Positions 1 through 7,928 are shown, counted from the stretch's first letter. The stretch is 64,000 nt of DNA from Acidobacteriota bacterium (GCA_013289685.1 JABCZL010000007.1:186001-250000); one strand, 5' to 3'. The notes: a model not told the origin generated them from the letters alone. Made by a program: numbers and translations.

Positions 1-154
1 CATCGAGCAGAGGGGCGATACGCTTCGTCAACTCGCTGAGATGTTCGTATTTGACCACGTCGCTGTTCTTCTTGAAGTTATAGAACAGCACGGCGAGGGG
101 TGTGGTCGACGTTACTTCGACCATGCCTGGGGTATCGCGCGGCGGTGGAACCAC
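1..154 (-). CDS. Hypothetical protein, N-terminal part only (cut by left edge)
   Basis: An open frame on the minus strand runs from a GTG at 154 off the left edge. The start is chosen because GGAGG (minus strand, 164-160) stands five bases before it; an in-frame ATG at 124 is the alternative. The 51 visible residues begin MVPPPRDTPGMVEV and include a hydrophobic stretch around LAVLFYNF followed by charged helix-like sequence. I do not recognise the family. It is divergent from the RNase H gene across a long non-coding region. Confidence 0.55.
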   Translation of the reverse strand, partial: MVPPPRDTPGMVEVTSTTPLAVLFYNFKKNSDVVKYEHLSELTKRIAPLLD

Positions 155-614
155 GGTGTCCTCCGTTTTTGTGGCGGCGAGTATATCAGCACGTACCGGA
201 CGAGGGGAGTAATTTGCTGTAAATTTTTGTAACGCCGAGTCGGCGTCGGACAGTTGTCAATGGACAATGGCTTGAGGGGAAAACAGGGGGGGAAAATTGA
301 AAGGGCCGTGACATTGGTTATGCTCTAGCCGCCAGCTCCTGCGAGGGAGCCAACAACGTGGAAGCATGTACCGTCACGACCCCTTGATGCGATCACTGCT
401 TTCGCAGTTCCAAACCCCAACTACCCCTCGCAGAGCCGTCGGTTTTTTCAGGTCTGGTCGCCTGACGGGTCGCCCCGTCCTGCTGATCACTCAGTCTACT
501 TCGGACCGGCTCAGTATTATTGTGCCAACCCTTTCGACCGTCGACGCAAACCACCTTAACAGAGAAATAAAAAACGTCAACGCAAACTATTGGTGCAATA
601 GCTTCCTGCAAACC

Positions 615-623
615 TGTGCATAA
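615..623 (-). promoter_or_regulatory. DnaA-box match
   Basis: The minus strand reads TTATGCACA, an exact match to TTATNCACA. It lies 31 bases from a second exact match at 655-663. Binding by DnaA is inferred from sequence only. Confidence 0.35.
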
Positions 624-654
624 CGAAAAATGCAAATGGTTGCAAGACCGGAAC

Positions 655-663
655 TTATCCACA
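655..663 (+). promoter_or_regulatory. DnaA-box match
   Basis: TTATCCACA, the strongest E. coli-type DnaA-box form, stands in the intergenic region before the RNase H gene. It is in opposite orientation to the box at 615-623. Confidence 0.4.
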
Positions 664-809
664 GGCGATTTTAATTCCGCCCCGTTTTGCACATAAGATT
701 GCACAACGCTGGGGCATCCGCCAAAATGATGAAAGGGAACCAAATAATCATCTTGACCGCGGAAGCGGATGGGCGCACATTGCAAGCAGGGCTGAGAAAA
801 ATCGAAGTG

Positions 810-1340
810 ATGTCGGAACTCGTGGCCTATGTGGACGGCGGTTGCCTGGGAAATCCGGGGCCGTCGGGCATTGGGGTGGTGATCAACGGCAGCGCCAGCG
901 GCCCAGTACGCATCGCCAAGTGGATTGGCCACCAGGACAACAACGTCGCCGAATACGCGGCGCTCATGGAAGCTCTGCAGTACGCCGTCTCCCGCAAGGC
1001 ACGAAAGCTGCACGTGTATTCCGACTCGGAAGTAGTGGTGCGGCAGATGACGGGAGAATATGTCTGCCGCAGTGCGCGTCTTTACTCTTTGCACTGGACC
1101 TGCCGGAAGCTGGCGCGCTCGCTCGCGTTTTCCATCTCGCACGTGCCGCGCGAAAGCAATGCGGAGGCCAATGGGCTCGCCCAGTCCGCGCTGCGGCGCG
1201 GGGGCCAGAGTAAAGTTGTGCCGCGTCTCCCGCCCGCCGCGGAAACGCTGGTTGAAACTTTTGGCGTAGTACCTCTGCGTGGGGAAATTCTTGACACCTC
1301 GCTCGCTCCGAGCGAGACTCAAACTACTGCATCCTTATAA
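810..1340 (+). CDS. RNase HI-like protein with Asn at the fourth catalytic position
   Basis: RNase H-fold protein of 176 residues, expected to cut the RNA strand of RNA-DNA hybrids. The core motifs are present: YVDGG near residue 8 (first Asp), AEYAALMEAL (Glu) and YSDSE (second Asp), then a Q..G..Y segment and HVPRESNAEANGLA. In the last motif the family normally has Asp (..N..AD.LA); here the codon is AAT, giving Asn. The ATG at 810 puts the first catalytic strand at the N-terminus as usual; ATGs at 726 and 729 and a TTG at 687 are in-frame alternatives. A Pro-rich tail of about 45 residues follows the domain. The family is clear; full activity is not certain. Confidence 0.85.
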   Translation: MSELVAYVDGGCLGNPGPSGIGVVINGSASGPVRIAKWIGHQDNNVAEYAALMEALQYAVSRKARKLHVYSDSEVVVRQMTGEYVCRSARLYSLHWTCRKLARSLAFSISHVPRESNAEANGLAQSALRRGGQSKVVPRLPPAAETLVETFGVVPLRGEILDTSLAPSETQTTASL

Positions 1341-1494
1341 CTTAGGTGAGTTGTGGCGGCCGGATCGCGCCCTCGCCCTTCGCAACTCCATGGAGTCATG
1401 GCACGCGCCATGGAACCCTACGGGACTCTCGCGCCTGCGCGCGGCGCGGAACCGATGGTAGCGGGCGTGGGATCTAAGAACGAAGACCGCAGAG

Positions 1495-2991
1495 TTGCAT
1501 CCGGAGCAAGCATTGCAGCAGAACAGTTCAACTCGGGGCCCACACAGCGTTTCCGCAGCCCTCACTTCGGCGCGCGCGGAGGCGAGCGCGCTCGCTTCGA
1601 ACGTGCGTTTTCCCGGTGAGGATAGTGGACATACTCTAGCCGAAATGGCTCAGCGCGATCTCGATGCCGCCCTGCAGTTGCTGGCGGACCGCGCCCAGTA
1701 CATTACGGGCGCGAGCGGAGCTGCGATCGCCCTGCGCCGCGATGGCAAAAATGACATGCTGTGCCGCGCCAGCTCAGGCGAGAATGCGCCCGAGTTGGGC
1801 GCCCTGCTTTCCACCGAGTTCGGGCTTTCCGGGGAAAGTGTGCGCACACGCCAACCCTTGCGCTGCGACGACGCCGCGCGCGATGCCCGGGTGAATCGCG
1901 AAGTCTGCCGCCAGATGGGAATTGCGTCGGTGGTGGTGATGCCGGTCGTGAATGACGACGAGGTGCTGGGAGTCTTCGAACTTTTTTCGGGGAAGGCGAA
2001 CGCTTTCGGAGTGCGCGATGTCTCGGCCGTGCAGCGGCTCAGCGAAATGGTCGAAACCGCAGTCCGGCTGGCGCAGGCCACGGAGCGGCTGCCGGAACAA
2101 CTGAAGATGCAGGAGGCTTCGCCCTTGGACGTCGACAAGGTCGAAGTTCTTGAAGAGCAGGTGCTGGATGGACAAGCGCTCGACGGACAGGAGCTGGAGG
2201 GACAGGTTCTGGAAGACGTGATTCTGGAAGATCCGGTTCTGGACGAGCAGAAGGCGGTTGTGAAAGTGGCCGCTGAACAGAACCGAGAAGCCGTAACCCC
2301 GGTGCCGTTGAAGGAGGAATTCCCAGCCCCTGATGTCCCAGCTCCGGCCGCAGAAGCTGCGCCCTCGAAAAAGCCATTGTTCTGGTCGGCTGCGCTGAAT
2401 CCCACGTCCGATGCGGCGCAGCCGGGAGAGGCTGACCAGAGCCATGTTCCACCAGTCTTAAGGAGCCTGCGCAAGTGCGAGGCCTGTGGCTTTCCGATCT
2501 CGGCGGGGCGTGTGCTTTGCGTGGAGTGCGAGGAGAAGAAGTGGCGCGGGCAGCTGGGGGGGCAGGTGAAAGTTCCCAAGGCCGTGCCTCGGCAGACGGC
2601 GGCGCCTGCTCCGGTTGCTTCGGTTTCTAAGGCAGAAGTTCGGGCGTTCGCGGCTGCGGCGCAATCGGTCGCGACGAGCGCTCCCCTGCCGACGGTACAG
2701 CGGTTGTCCGCTCCGGTCGTGGCTTCCAGCACGGCCATTGCGTCATCGCCTGCGGTAAAGGAATCCACAGTAAACGCGGCGAAACCCATAGCGGTACAAC
2801 CGGTCCCGAGCGCCCCTGTCCCTGAGAAGGTGCTCGAGCCAGCGCCGCAGAAATCCCAAGCGCCGGTCCCCGAGTTCGTATTGAGCGCGGGACTGGCACC
2901 CTCCCAATCGTGGCTCGCGAGGAACAAGTACATTCTTGGCGTGCTGCTGGCGGTTGGCATCGCCGCAGTCGCCATCTTCCTGCTGCGCTGA
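1495..2991 (+). CDS. GAF-domain protein with pentapeptide repeats, four-Cys motif and C-terminal membrane anchor
   Basis: A 498-residue protein if the TTG at 1495 is used; the first in-frame ATG is at 1645, only four residues before the GAF domain. A GAF-type sensor domain covers about residues 52-195. Residues 218-252 are seven tandem five-residue units of the type VLDGQ, ALDGQ, ELEGQ. A CxxC-10-CxxC motif (328/331 and 342/345) could bind zinc. A long Ala/Pro/Val linker follows, and one hydrophobic segment ends the protein (about 478-497), as in tail-anchored proteins. There is no kinase, cyclase or DNA-binding domain. Ligand and partner are unknown; a membrane-attached sensor or scaffold is an inference. 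Confidence 0.75.
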   Translation: MHPEQALQQNSSTRGPHSVSAALTSARAEASALASNVRFPGEDSGHTLAEMAQRDLDAALQLLADRAQYITGASGAAIALRRDGKNDMLCRASSGENAPELGALLSTEFGLSGESVRTRQPLRCDDAARDARVNREVCRQMGIASVVVMPVVNDDEVLGVFELFSGKANAFGVRDVSAVQRLSEMVETAVRLAQATERLPEQLKMQEASPLDVDKVEVLEEQVLDGQALDGQELEGQVLEDVILEDPVLDEQKAVVKVAAEQNREAVTPVPLKEEFPAPDVPAPAAEAAPSKKPLFWSAALNPTSDAAQPGEADQSHVPPVLRSLRKCEACGFPISAGRVLCVECEEKKWRGQLGGQVKVPKAVPRQTAAPAPVASVSKAEVRAFAAAAQSVATSAPLPTVQRLSAPVVASSTAIASSPAVKESTVNAAKPIAVQPVPSAPVPEKVLEPAPQKSQAPVPEFVLSAGLAPSQSWLARNKYILGVLLAVGIAAVAIFLLR

Positions 2992-3061
2992 AAGAGCTTG
3001 TGCATCCCAGCCAGAGTTCGTTCCGCGCCCAGTTCTGTACTACCGGAACCCCCCGAAACCC

Positions 3062-3089
3062 TTGACAACATAGGCAACTCTGCTAAAGT
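3062..3089 (+). promoter_or_regulatory. Sigma70-type promoter with extended -10
   Basis: TTGACA (3062-3067), a 16-base spacer and TAAAGT (3084-3089) preceded by TGC, that is an extended -10. Start of transcription is expected near 3096, giving a leader of about 36 bases to the coiled-coil gene. This is the best promoter match I see in the window. Confidence 0.7.
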
Positions 3090-3131
3090 TCGAACCAGGG
3101 TTTACAAATTTCGAAGCAATCGGCAGGTGCC

Positions 3132-3401
3132 ATGGTCATGAAGAACGTGTATGAAGTGTTGCGGCAGAAAGAGATGGAACTGACCCGCCTGGAAAAGGAA
3201 GTGGAGGCCCTGCGATTGGTGGCTCCACTGCTCTCTGAGGAAAAGGAAATGCTGTCCGACATTGGGAAGCCTGCCTTGGCCACTGCAGTCAACGGGCCGC
3301 AGGCGACGGCTCGCATGTCGGTGCCGGCGCCGCCATCGATTCCCGCTCCGCAGCCGGTGCGCGCCGCCGGATGGGAAGACACCGCCAAGCGCTGGCCGTA
3401 G
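3132..3401 (+). CDS. Small coiled-coil protein
   Basis: An 89-residue cytoplasmic protein of unknown function. Residues 3-40 form a charged heptad-like helix (MKNVYEVLRQKEMELTRLEK and onward), probably a coiled coil, followed by a Pro/Ala-rich tail and a WEDTAKRW end. The ATG at 3132 lies behind GGCAGGTGCC; the ATG at 3138 is equally possible. It has its own strong promoter (3062-3089). I see no catalytic motif; a structural or protein-binding role is a guess. Confidence 0.65.
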   Translation: MVMKNVYEVLRQKEMELTRLEKEVEALRLVAPLLSEEKEMLSDIGKPALATAVNGPQATARMSVPAPPSIPAPQPVRAAGWEDTAKRWP

Positions 3402-3461
3402 CGGCTCGCACGACGGTCGCGGTACCCGCCCCCTCTGGGGCGTGGGGCATAAGTTTTTTCG

Positions 3462-3481
3462 GCCCGGGATGCGTCCCGGGC
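3462..3481. repeat. Perfect 8-bp hairpin before the next gene
   Basis: GCCCGGGA and TCCCGGGC enclose a four-base loop. A run of T lies upstream of the hairpin, not downstream, so it does not look like an intrinsic terminator for the plus strand. It lies about 40 bases before the ATG at 3520 and could be part of that gene's leader. Confidence 0.4.
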
Positions 3482-3519
3482 TGTTGTGTGTGTGAGCGAA
3501 GTGAATGACGGAGGTGCGT

Positions 3520-3906
3520 ATGAAGAAGAAGAAGACGAAGACGTTGCTGGTGATGGCGGCATTGGGCCTGGGTATGACGGCGCTGACTATGACGGCGGCG
3601 GCCAAGGACAAAGAAATGCAGGGCACGATCGTATCGGAGAACTCCGTCCCCTGCGGCTCAGAGGCCAAAGGTAAGAAGCAGACCATGCAGCTGATGTGCC
3701 AGGAATATGTGATTCGCACCGACACGACGGAGTACCACGTGCGGCAGGAAAAAGAAGCCCACAAAGAAATGCTGCCGGTGAATGCCCCGGTCGAGCTGAC
3801 CCTGAGCAAAGACAAAATGAAGTTCAAAGTGAACGGCAAGGGATACGAGATGCTGGTGGTCTCCGAGTCGGCCGCGCCGGCCGCGACTTCACCCGCCAAT
3901 CACTAG
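3520..3906 (+). CDS. Small exported protein of unknown function
   Basis: A 128-residue protein with a signal peptide: five near-contiguous lysines, then a hydrophobic core and an Ala-Ala-Ala-Lys region near residue 27. The mature part is basic, has three Cys (one near VPCGSE, one near LMCQEY) and predicted beta strands, with an Ala/Pro-rich tail. The ATG at 3520 is chosen because GGAGG stands five bases upstream (3510-3514). No family recognised. Likely periplasmic. Confidence 0.7.
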   Translation: MKKKKTKTLLVMAALGLGMTALTMTAAAKDKEMQGTIVSENSVPCGSEAKGKKQTMQLMCQEYVIRTDTTEYHVRQEKEAHKEMLPVNAPVELTLSKDKMKFKVNGKGYEMLVVSESAAPAATSPANH

Positions 3907-3990
3907 CGATGAGTTATGGATGGCCGGAATCGTTGTTTCCGGACCCCGCCTACACTCCTGCACGCGCGGGACCGCGCGGGTAGATTTGAG

Positions 3991-5211
3991 ATGAGCCTTC
4001 TCGATCAAGTTTTTTCCAGCAAACCGAGCCGCCCTCGCTTTGTCGAGATTGTCGTTCGAGCGCTTGAAAAAGCCGGGCTCGAACACGTCGAGGAGATTGC
4101 GGGCGAGTTTGCGCTCAAGGCCGGCGACGGCAAAAGCACGATTTTTCTGAGCAACATCTACGCCAACTACTGCAGTGCCAGCCGGAAGATGCGTCCGGCG
4201 GTTCTTGCGGAATTTGTTGGCGGCGCAGTTTCGATTCCCTCGTTACCTTCCATTCCATCTGACTTTGCGTCGGCCAAGCCCGGCCTCATGCCCGCGATCC
4301 GCGATGCCGCCTACTTCAACATCGTGAGGCTCATGCAGCGCAAGGACGGGAAAGACGATCCCGGCACGGAGGTTGTGACCAAGCCCCTGGTCGGCGGACT
4401 GGTGGTCGCGCTGGCCTACGACACGGAGCGCAATATCACTTCGATCAACCGCGAGAGTTTTGAGAAGTGGGGCGTAAGTCTCGACGAAGCGTTTGCCGCG
4501 GCGAAAGATAATCTCTGGGAGAAGACCGATCCAGGCCAGGTTGCCGGCCAAGGCGGCGTTTACTGGAGTCAGTGGGGCGATTCCTACGACAGTTCGCGGA
4601 TGCTGCTCACGGAAATCATCTACCGTCTCTCGGTGGACGGTGACCCCGTCGCGTTTGTGCCCAGCCGGAATGAACTGTGGCTGACCGGCTCGAACAATTC
4701 TTCGGGATTGGCGGGCATCTTGAGGGATGGGATGGAAAGCCATTTCAACCGAGGCCATCCCCTCTCGCCCGATCTTTACGTGCTTCTGGATGGGGCATGG
4801 AAGGTGTGGGTCCCCGAAGATCCGTCGCTGCGAGATGCGTGGATGAAGATCAAGAGGAGACGGGATGCGATCGACTACGCGCAGCAGCAGGAACTTCTGA
4901 ACGCAATTCACAAGCGGGAGAACGGTGACATTTACGTGGCGAGCTACATGATTTTCGAGCGGAAGGATGGACTCGCCCGCAGCGCCTGTGTCTGGACGAA
5001 GGGAGTCGATAGTTCGCTGCCCCGGGCAGAAAACATTTCTTTCATCGTAGACCCGGAAGGCGGCGATCATTTTGTGGTTCCGTGGGAGGCGGCCGCGCCG
5101 ATTGTGGAGAATCTGCTAGAGGAAGAAGCGGAGTTCGTTCCGGTGCGGTATCGGGTGCGCGAATTTCCCAACGCTGAACAGATCGATAAATTGCGTCGAC
5201 TGGCGCTTTGA
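3991..5211 (+). CDS. DUF1444 (YtpQ-like) family protein
   Basis: A 406-residue cytoplasmic protein. The central part, about residues 120-260, resembles the DUF1444/YtpQ family of Firmicutes: a region with YDSSRMLLTEIIYRL, then VAFVPSRNELWLTGSNN and an NSSGLAGIL segment. Length is greater than the Bacillus protein (about 270), with an extra C-terminal third. No catalytic motif is known for the family. The ATG at 3991 is preferred over an ORF extension to 3916, whose sequence is non-conserved-looking. It ends three bases before the convergent class V aminotransferase gene. Confidence 0.65.
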   Translation: MSLLDQVFSSKPSRPRFVEIVVRALEKAGLEHVEEIAGEFALKAGDGKSTIFLSNIYANYCSASRKMRPAVLAEFVGGAVSIPSLPSIPSDFASAKPGLMPAIRDAAYFNIVRLMQRKDGKDDPGTEVVTKPLVGGLVVALAYDTERNITSINRESFEKWGVSLDEAFAAAKDNLWEKTDPGQVAGQGGVYWSQWGDSYDSSRMLLTEIIYRLSVDGDPVAFVPSRNELWLTGSNNSSGLAGILRDGMESHFNRGHPLSPDLYVLLDGAWKVWVPEDPSLRDAWMKIKRRRDAIDYAQQQELLNAIHKRENGDIYVASYMIFERKDGLARSACVWTKGVDSSLPRAENISFIVDPEGGDHFVVPWEAAAPIVENLLEEEAEFVPVRYRVREFPNAEQIDKLRRLAL

Positions 5212-5214
5212 TCC

Positions 5215-6564
5215 CTAAGCTCCCACTATCTCGCGCAGAGCGGCCAGCAGGCCGTCGACTTCTTCTGCCGTGTTGTAGTGCACCAGCCCGATGCGCAGGA
5301 AGCCACCTGATTTCTCGACGTCGAGATGCTCAGTCAGGTTCAGCGCGTAATAGTTGCCGTCCCAGGTAAAGAAGCCGCGGTCGCCGAGTTTGGTGGCGAG
5401 TTCGAGGGGCGTGTGTCCGGCTACGCGGACCGCGAGCGTGCCGCAGCGTTCGTGGAAGCGCGCGGGGTCGGTGATGCCGTAGATCTTCAGGCCGGGGATT
5501 TTCTTCAGGCCGGTCATGATGCGTTCGAGTAGGGCGCGTTCGTGGTCGTGGATGGCTGTGTAGGCGGCTTCGATCGCGGCGCGGCGTTCGGTCTTTACCC
5601 CACTGGCGCCGGCAGCATCGTTCCCACCCTTCGAAAAATCGGAAGGGTGGGGCACCCTCATACTTGTAGCTCCATTCGTTGAGGCACGGCCTAGGTCGGC
5701 GAAATATTCAACACACGCGGTGATTCCTGCGATGAGCTCGTGCGTCATCGTGCCCCACTCCCAACAATTCGGAATCGCATTCGTGTTTGGACGGACTTTG
5801 TAAGGGCGGAGGCGCATGAGATGCTCGCGCTTCCCGAAGAGCACTCCCATGTGCGGGCCAAAGAATTTGTAAGTCGAGCACACCAGAAAATCGCAGTCGA
5901 GCGCGGCCACGTCGATCAGGCCATGCGGGCCGTAGTGGACTGCGTCGATGTAGGCGAGCGCTCCGACGGCGTGGGCAAGGCGGACGATTTCCTTTACCGG
6001 ATTGATGGTGCCGACAGCGTTGGAAGCGTACCCGACGGCGACGAGCTTTGTCTTGGAATTTATTTTCGAGGCCAGGTCGGCCATGTCGAGAGTGCAGTCC
6101 TCGTCGTGAATCTCGGCCCAGCGGACGGTCGCCCCACGGTCTTCGGCCACGGCGAGCCAGGGAGAAACATTGGCGTCGTGATCCAGGCGGGTGACGACGA
6201 TTTCGTCTCCGGACTTCAACTCGCGGCCAATCGCGCGGCTGATAGCGTAAGTGAGTGTGGTCATGTTCGGACCGAAGACGACTTCGTCTGCGTCGCAGTG
6301 CAGGAAGTCAGCCATGGCAGCGCGCGCTTCGGCGATCATGGCGTCGGTGCGGCGGCTGGTGGCATATGCTCCGCCGGTGTTGGCGTTGTTGTGTCGCAGG
6401 TAGTCCGAGATGGCGTCAATCACGCGCTGCGGAACTTGCGTTCCGCCGGGGCCGTCGAGGAACGCGGCGGGGTGGCCGTTGACGGTTTGGGAGAGGGAGG
6501 GGAACTGGGAGCGCGCGTACGCGAGGTCGAGGCCGTGGGCGGCAGAATTTTCAGTGGTCAGCAT
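5215..6564 (-). CDS. Class V aminotransferase, cysteine desulfurase-like, with repeat-encoded insertion
   Basis: PLP-dependent fold-type I enzyme of 449 residues, of the cysteine desulfurase-like subgroup. Seen: FLDGPGGTQVP near 36-45, NTGGAYATSRR near 62-72, LDHDANVSPW near 128 (substrate and PLP region), AYIDAVHYGPH near 204-214 (PLP-binding Asp) and the PLP lysine K233 in STYKFFGPH. Relatives are about 400 residues; the excess lies around residues 293-325, a low-complexity insertion. Residues 301-316 (SMRVPHPSDFSKGGND) are read from a dispersed inverted repeat (5623-5660). The substrate cannot be told from the sequence. No clear ribosome site precedes the ATG. Confidence 0.85.
   Translation of the reverse strand: MLTTENSAAHGLDLAYARSQFPSLSQTVNGHPAAFLDGPGGTQVPQRVIDAISDYLRHNNANTGGAYATSRRTDAMIAEARAAMADFLHCDADEVVFGPNMTTLTYAISRAIGRELKSGDEIVVTRLDHDANVSPWLAVAEDRGATVRWAEIHDEDCTLDMADLASKINSKTKLVAVGYASNAVGTINPVKEIVRLAHAVGALAYIDAVHYGPHGLIDVAALDCDFLVCSTYKFFGPHMGVLFGKREHLMRLRPYKVRPNTNAIPNCWEWGTMTHELIAGITACVEYFADLGRASTNGATSMRVPHPSDFSKGGNDAAGASGVKTERRAAIEAAYTAIHDHERALLERIMTGLKKIPGLKIYGITDPARFHERCGTLAVRVAGHTPLELATKLGDRGFFTWDGNYYALNLTEHLDVEKSGGFLRIGLVHYNTAEEVDGLLAALREIVGA
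5623..5660 (-). repeat. Dispersed hairpin repeat inside the class V aminotransferase gene
   Basis: A perfect 10-bp stem (5623-5632 with 5642-5651, nine-base loop) followed by GGGGCACCCT. On the minus strand it begins GAGGGTGCCCCA, the same lead-in as the repeat at 11202-11248 and close to that at 27597-27638, but with a different arm word. It keeps the frame of the gene and is translated. Confidence 0.7.
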
Positions 6565-6690
6565 GGCTATCTATTTTTATCACGGAGATTCAAGGCAGCC
6601 CCCGCGCGGGGGGTAAAGCCCGCGTTATCTGCGGCACGCTGAAGTCGTACCCTTCCCGATTCTGCGTTGCGCCGCGGACGATTGCTTCGC

Positions 6691-6803
6691 CGTGGAAGAG
6701 CGGCCCTTCAGGGCTGCGTAGGACGGTGGAGTGACACGCGCTTTAAAGCCCAGGTTAATTTCGAACGGACGGGGACGCGGCCCTGAAGGGCCGCTCTTCC
6801 ACG
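6691..6803. repeat. 113-bp element with 23-bp perfect terminal inverted repeats
   Basis: 6692-6714 and 6780-6802 are perfect inverted copies beginning GTGGAAGAGCGGCCCTTC; after one mismatch the pairing continues four more bases. The 60-odd bases between are unique in the window. There is no ORF. The same outer word GTGGAAGAGCGGC begins the repeat fused to the 5' end of hom (7869-7920). It resembles a non-autonomous miniature element or REP-type palindrome, and lies just downstream of hom. Confidence 0.75.
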
Positions 6804-6821
6804 GTGCTACATGCGGTGGTA

Positions 6822-7928
6822 TTAGTGCGCGGCCGTTGCCCGCACGAAATCGGCCAGCATGCCGTAGGCCGTCGCGTAAAGGCCGGGATTTTCTTCCGTG
6901 ATGGCCAGGCCGGGGAAGATGTCGGTTTCGAAGTAGATGTAAGACGATGTGCCGGAAATTTTGGCCATCGGTGACGTGGCCAGCACTTTTTCGGGTGCGA
7001 CGCTTGCCTTCACACCATCGCCGACCCGCTGGGCGCGGCAGACCAGCTTGAACGGCCAGCCGTCGCGGCGGGCGTTGCGCAGGGCTTGCGGGGTGAGGTC
7101 GCGGATTCCTTCTCGCTGGACTTCTTCGACCCGCACGGGGATATCCATCAAGACCGTGATCAGCGCGGCCGTCTTCACAGCTGCGTCCCAGCCGTCGATG
7201 TCGTGGGTGGCGTCGGTTTCGGCGATCCCGAGGGCTTGCGCTTTCTGCAGCGCTTCGTCGAAGGTGAGGCCTTGCTCCATCTCGCTCAGGATCACGTTTG
7301 TGGTCGAGTTAAGAATTCCGTGAAAACCCTGCAAGTGAATGGCGGGCATCTGATCGAACAAGGAAAAAATCGGGACACCGTCCATGACCGTCGACTCGAA
7401 AAGAAATCGTTTTCCGCGCGCGGCGGCCAGGTCGCGCAGTTCGCGGTAGGCGTGGACGATGGGGCCTTTGTTGGCGGTGATGGCGTGGGTTCCGTGCTCA
7501 AGCGCGGCGCGGATGTGGTCGATGGCGGGCTGACCGCTTTGCACGTCGAGCGACGTGGCTTCGAAGAGAACGTCGGCTTGCGCGGCCGAGAGCCAGTCGC
7601 GGATGTTTTTATGCGGGGCAGGCTCTGTCCGCCAAACGCCGGGAGGCGAATCTGAATTGAGGGCGAGCAACGAAGCAGAGCCCAAGCCCTCGGCGTCAGC
7701 AATCCATCCCAGGCGGCGAGAGGCGATTCCGGCGATGCGGAATGTGATGCCGTAGCGTTCGCGCAATTCCTGGGCTCGGTCTTCGAGAAGCCGGACCAGA
7801 GTCCGGTTGACGTTGCCGAATCCGAGAAAGCAGAGATTGTAGGTGCGGATGCGACCTCGCAGGGGCTGAAGCCCGATGGATTTATCCCGCTGGCGCGGCG
7901 CTGAAGCGCCGCTCTTCCACGGTGCCAT
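6822..7928 (-). CDS. hom: Homoserine dehydrogenase with repeat-derived 5' end
   Basis: Converts aspartate semialdehyde to homoserine with NAD(P)H, in the threonine and methionine pathway. Seen: Rossmann motif FLGFGNVNRTL near residue 34; TANKGPIVHAYREL near 152; a GILNSTTNVILSEMEQG segment near 200; and ETDATHDIDGWDAAVK with the catalytic region near 235. There is no ACT domain, giving a short form. The first 25-odd residues come from a dispersed repeat and look non-homologous. The ATG at 7928 is the only in-frame start before the Rossmann strand, but GGAGG (7951-7947) is properly spaced for an ATG at 7938 in another frame, which stops after 18 codons at 7882. Expression may therefore be weakened. 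Confidence 0.85.
   Translation of the reverse strand: MAPWKSGASAPRQRDKSIGLQPLRGRIRTYNLCFLGFGNVNRTLVRLLEDRAQELRERYGITFRIAGIASRRLGWIADAEGLGSASLLALNSDSPPGVWRTEPAPHKNIRDWLSAAQADVLFEATSLDVQSGQPAIDHIRAALEHGTHAITANKGPIVHAYRELRDLAAARGKRFLFESTVMDGVPIFSLFDQMPAIHLQGFHGILNSTTNVILSEMEQGLTFDEALQKAQALGIAETDATHDIDGWDAAVKTAALITVLMDIPVRVEEVQREGIRDLTPQALRNARRDGWPFKLVCRAQRVGDGVKASVAPEKVLATSPMAKISGTSSYIYFETDIFPGLAITEENPGLYATAYGMLADFVRATAAH
7869..7920 (-). repeat. Dispersed repeat fused to the 5' end of hom
   Basis: On the minus strand this reads CGTGGAAGAGCGGCGCTTCA then GCGCCGC and a second inverted word around GGGCTTCAGCCCC. The GTGGAAGAGCGGC word matches the arms of the element at 6691-6803. It lies between the ribosome site and the conserved part of homoserine dehydrogenase and is translated in the hom frame. 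Boundaries are approximate. Confidence 0.65.

Larger units (their letters stand above)
155..809. other. Long intergenic region with DnaA-box matches
   Basis: About 650 bases without a convincing gene. The right half (about 555-710) is AT-richer than its surroundings and has many TGCAA or TGCA words. It contains TTATCCACA at 655-663 and, on the other strand, TTATGCACA (plus-strand TGTGCATAA at 615-623). Both fit the DnaA-box consensus TTATNCACA; a weaker TTTTGCACA lies at 685-693. No dnaA, dnaN or other origin gene is visible, so origin function is not established. The promoters of the two divergent flanking genes must lie here. Confidence 0.5.

Noticed and set aside
41-232. A 63-codon plus-strand frame at the left edge
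   Set aside because: The opposite strand has a better start with GGAGG at the right distance; the plus frame has no ribosome site or recognisable sequence.
1650-3077. A 475-codon minus-strand frame opposite the GAF protein
   Set aside because: Very rich in Ser, Thr and Ala without structure; the plus-strand gene has a recognisable GAF domain and membrane anchor.
3462-3481. Intrinsic terminator between the coiled-coil gene and the exported protein
   Set aside because: The T run precedes the stem instead of following it on either strand.
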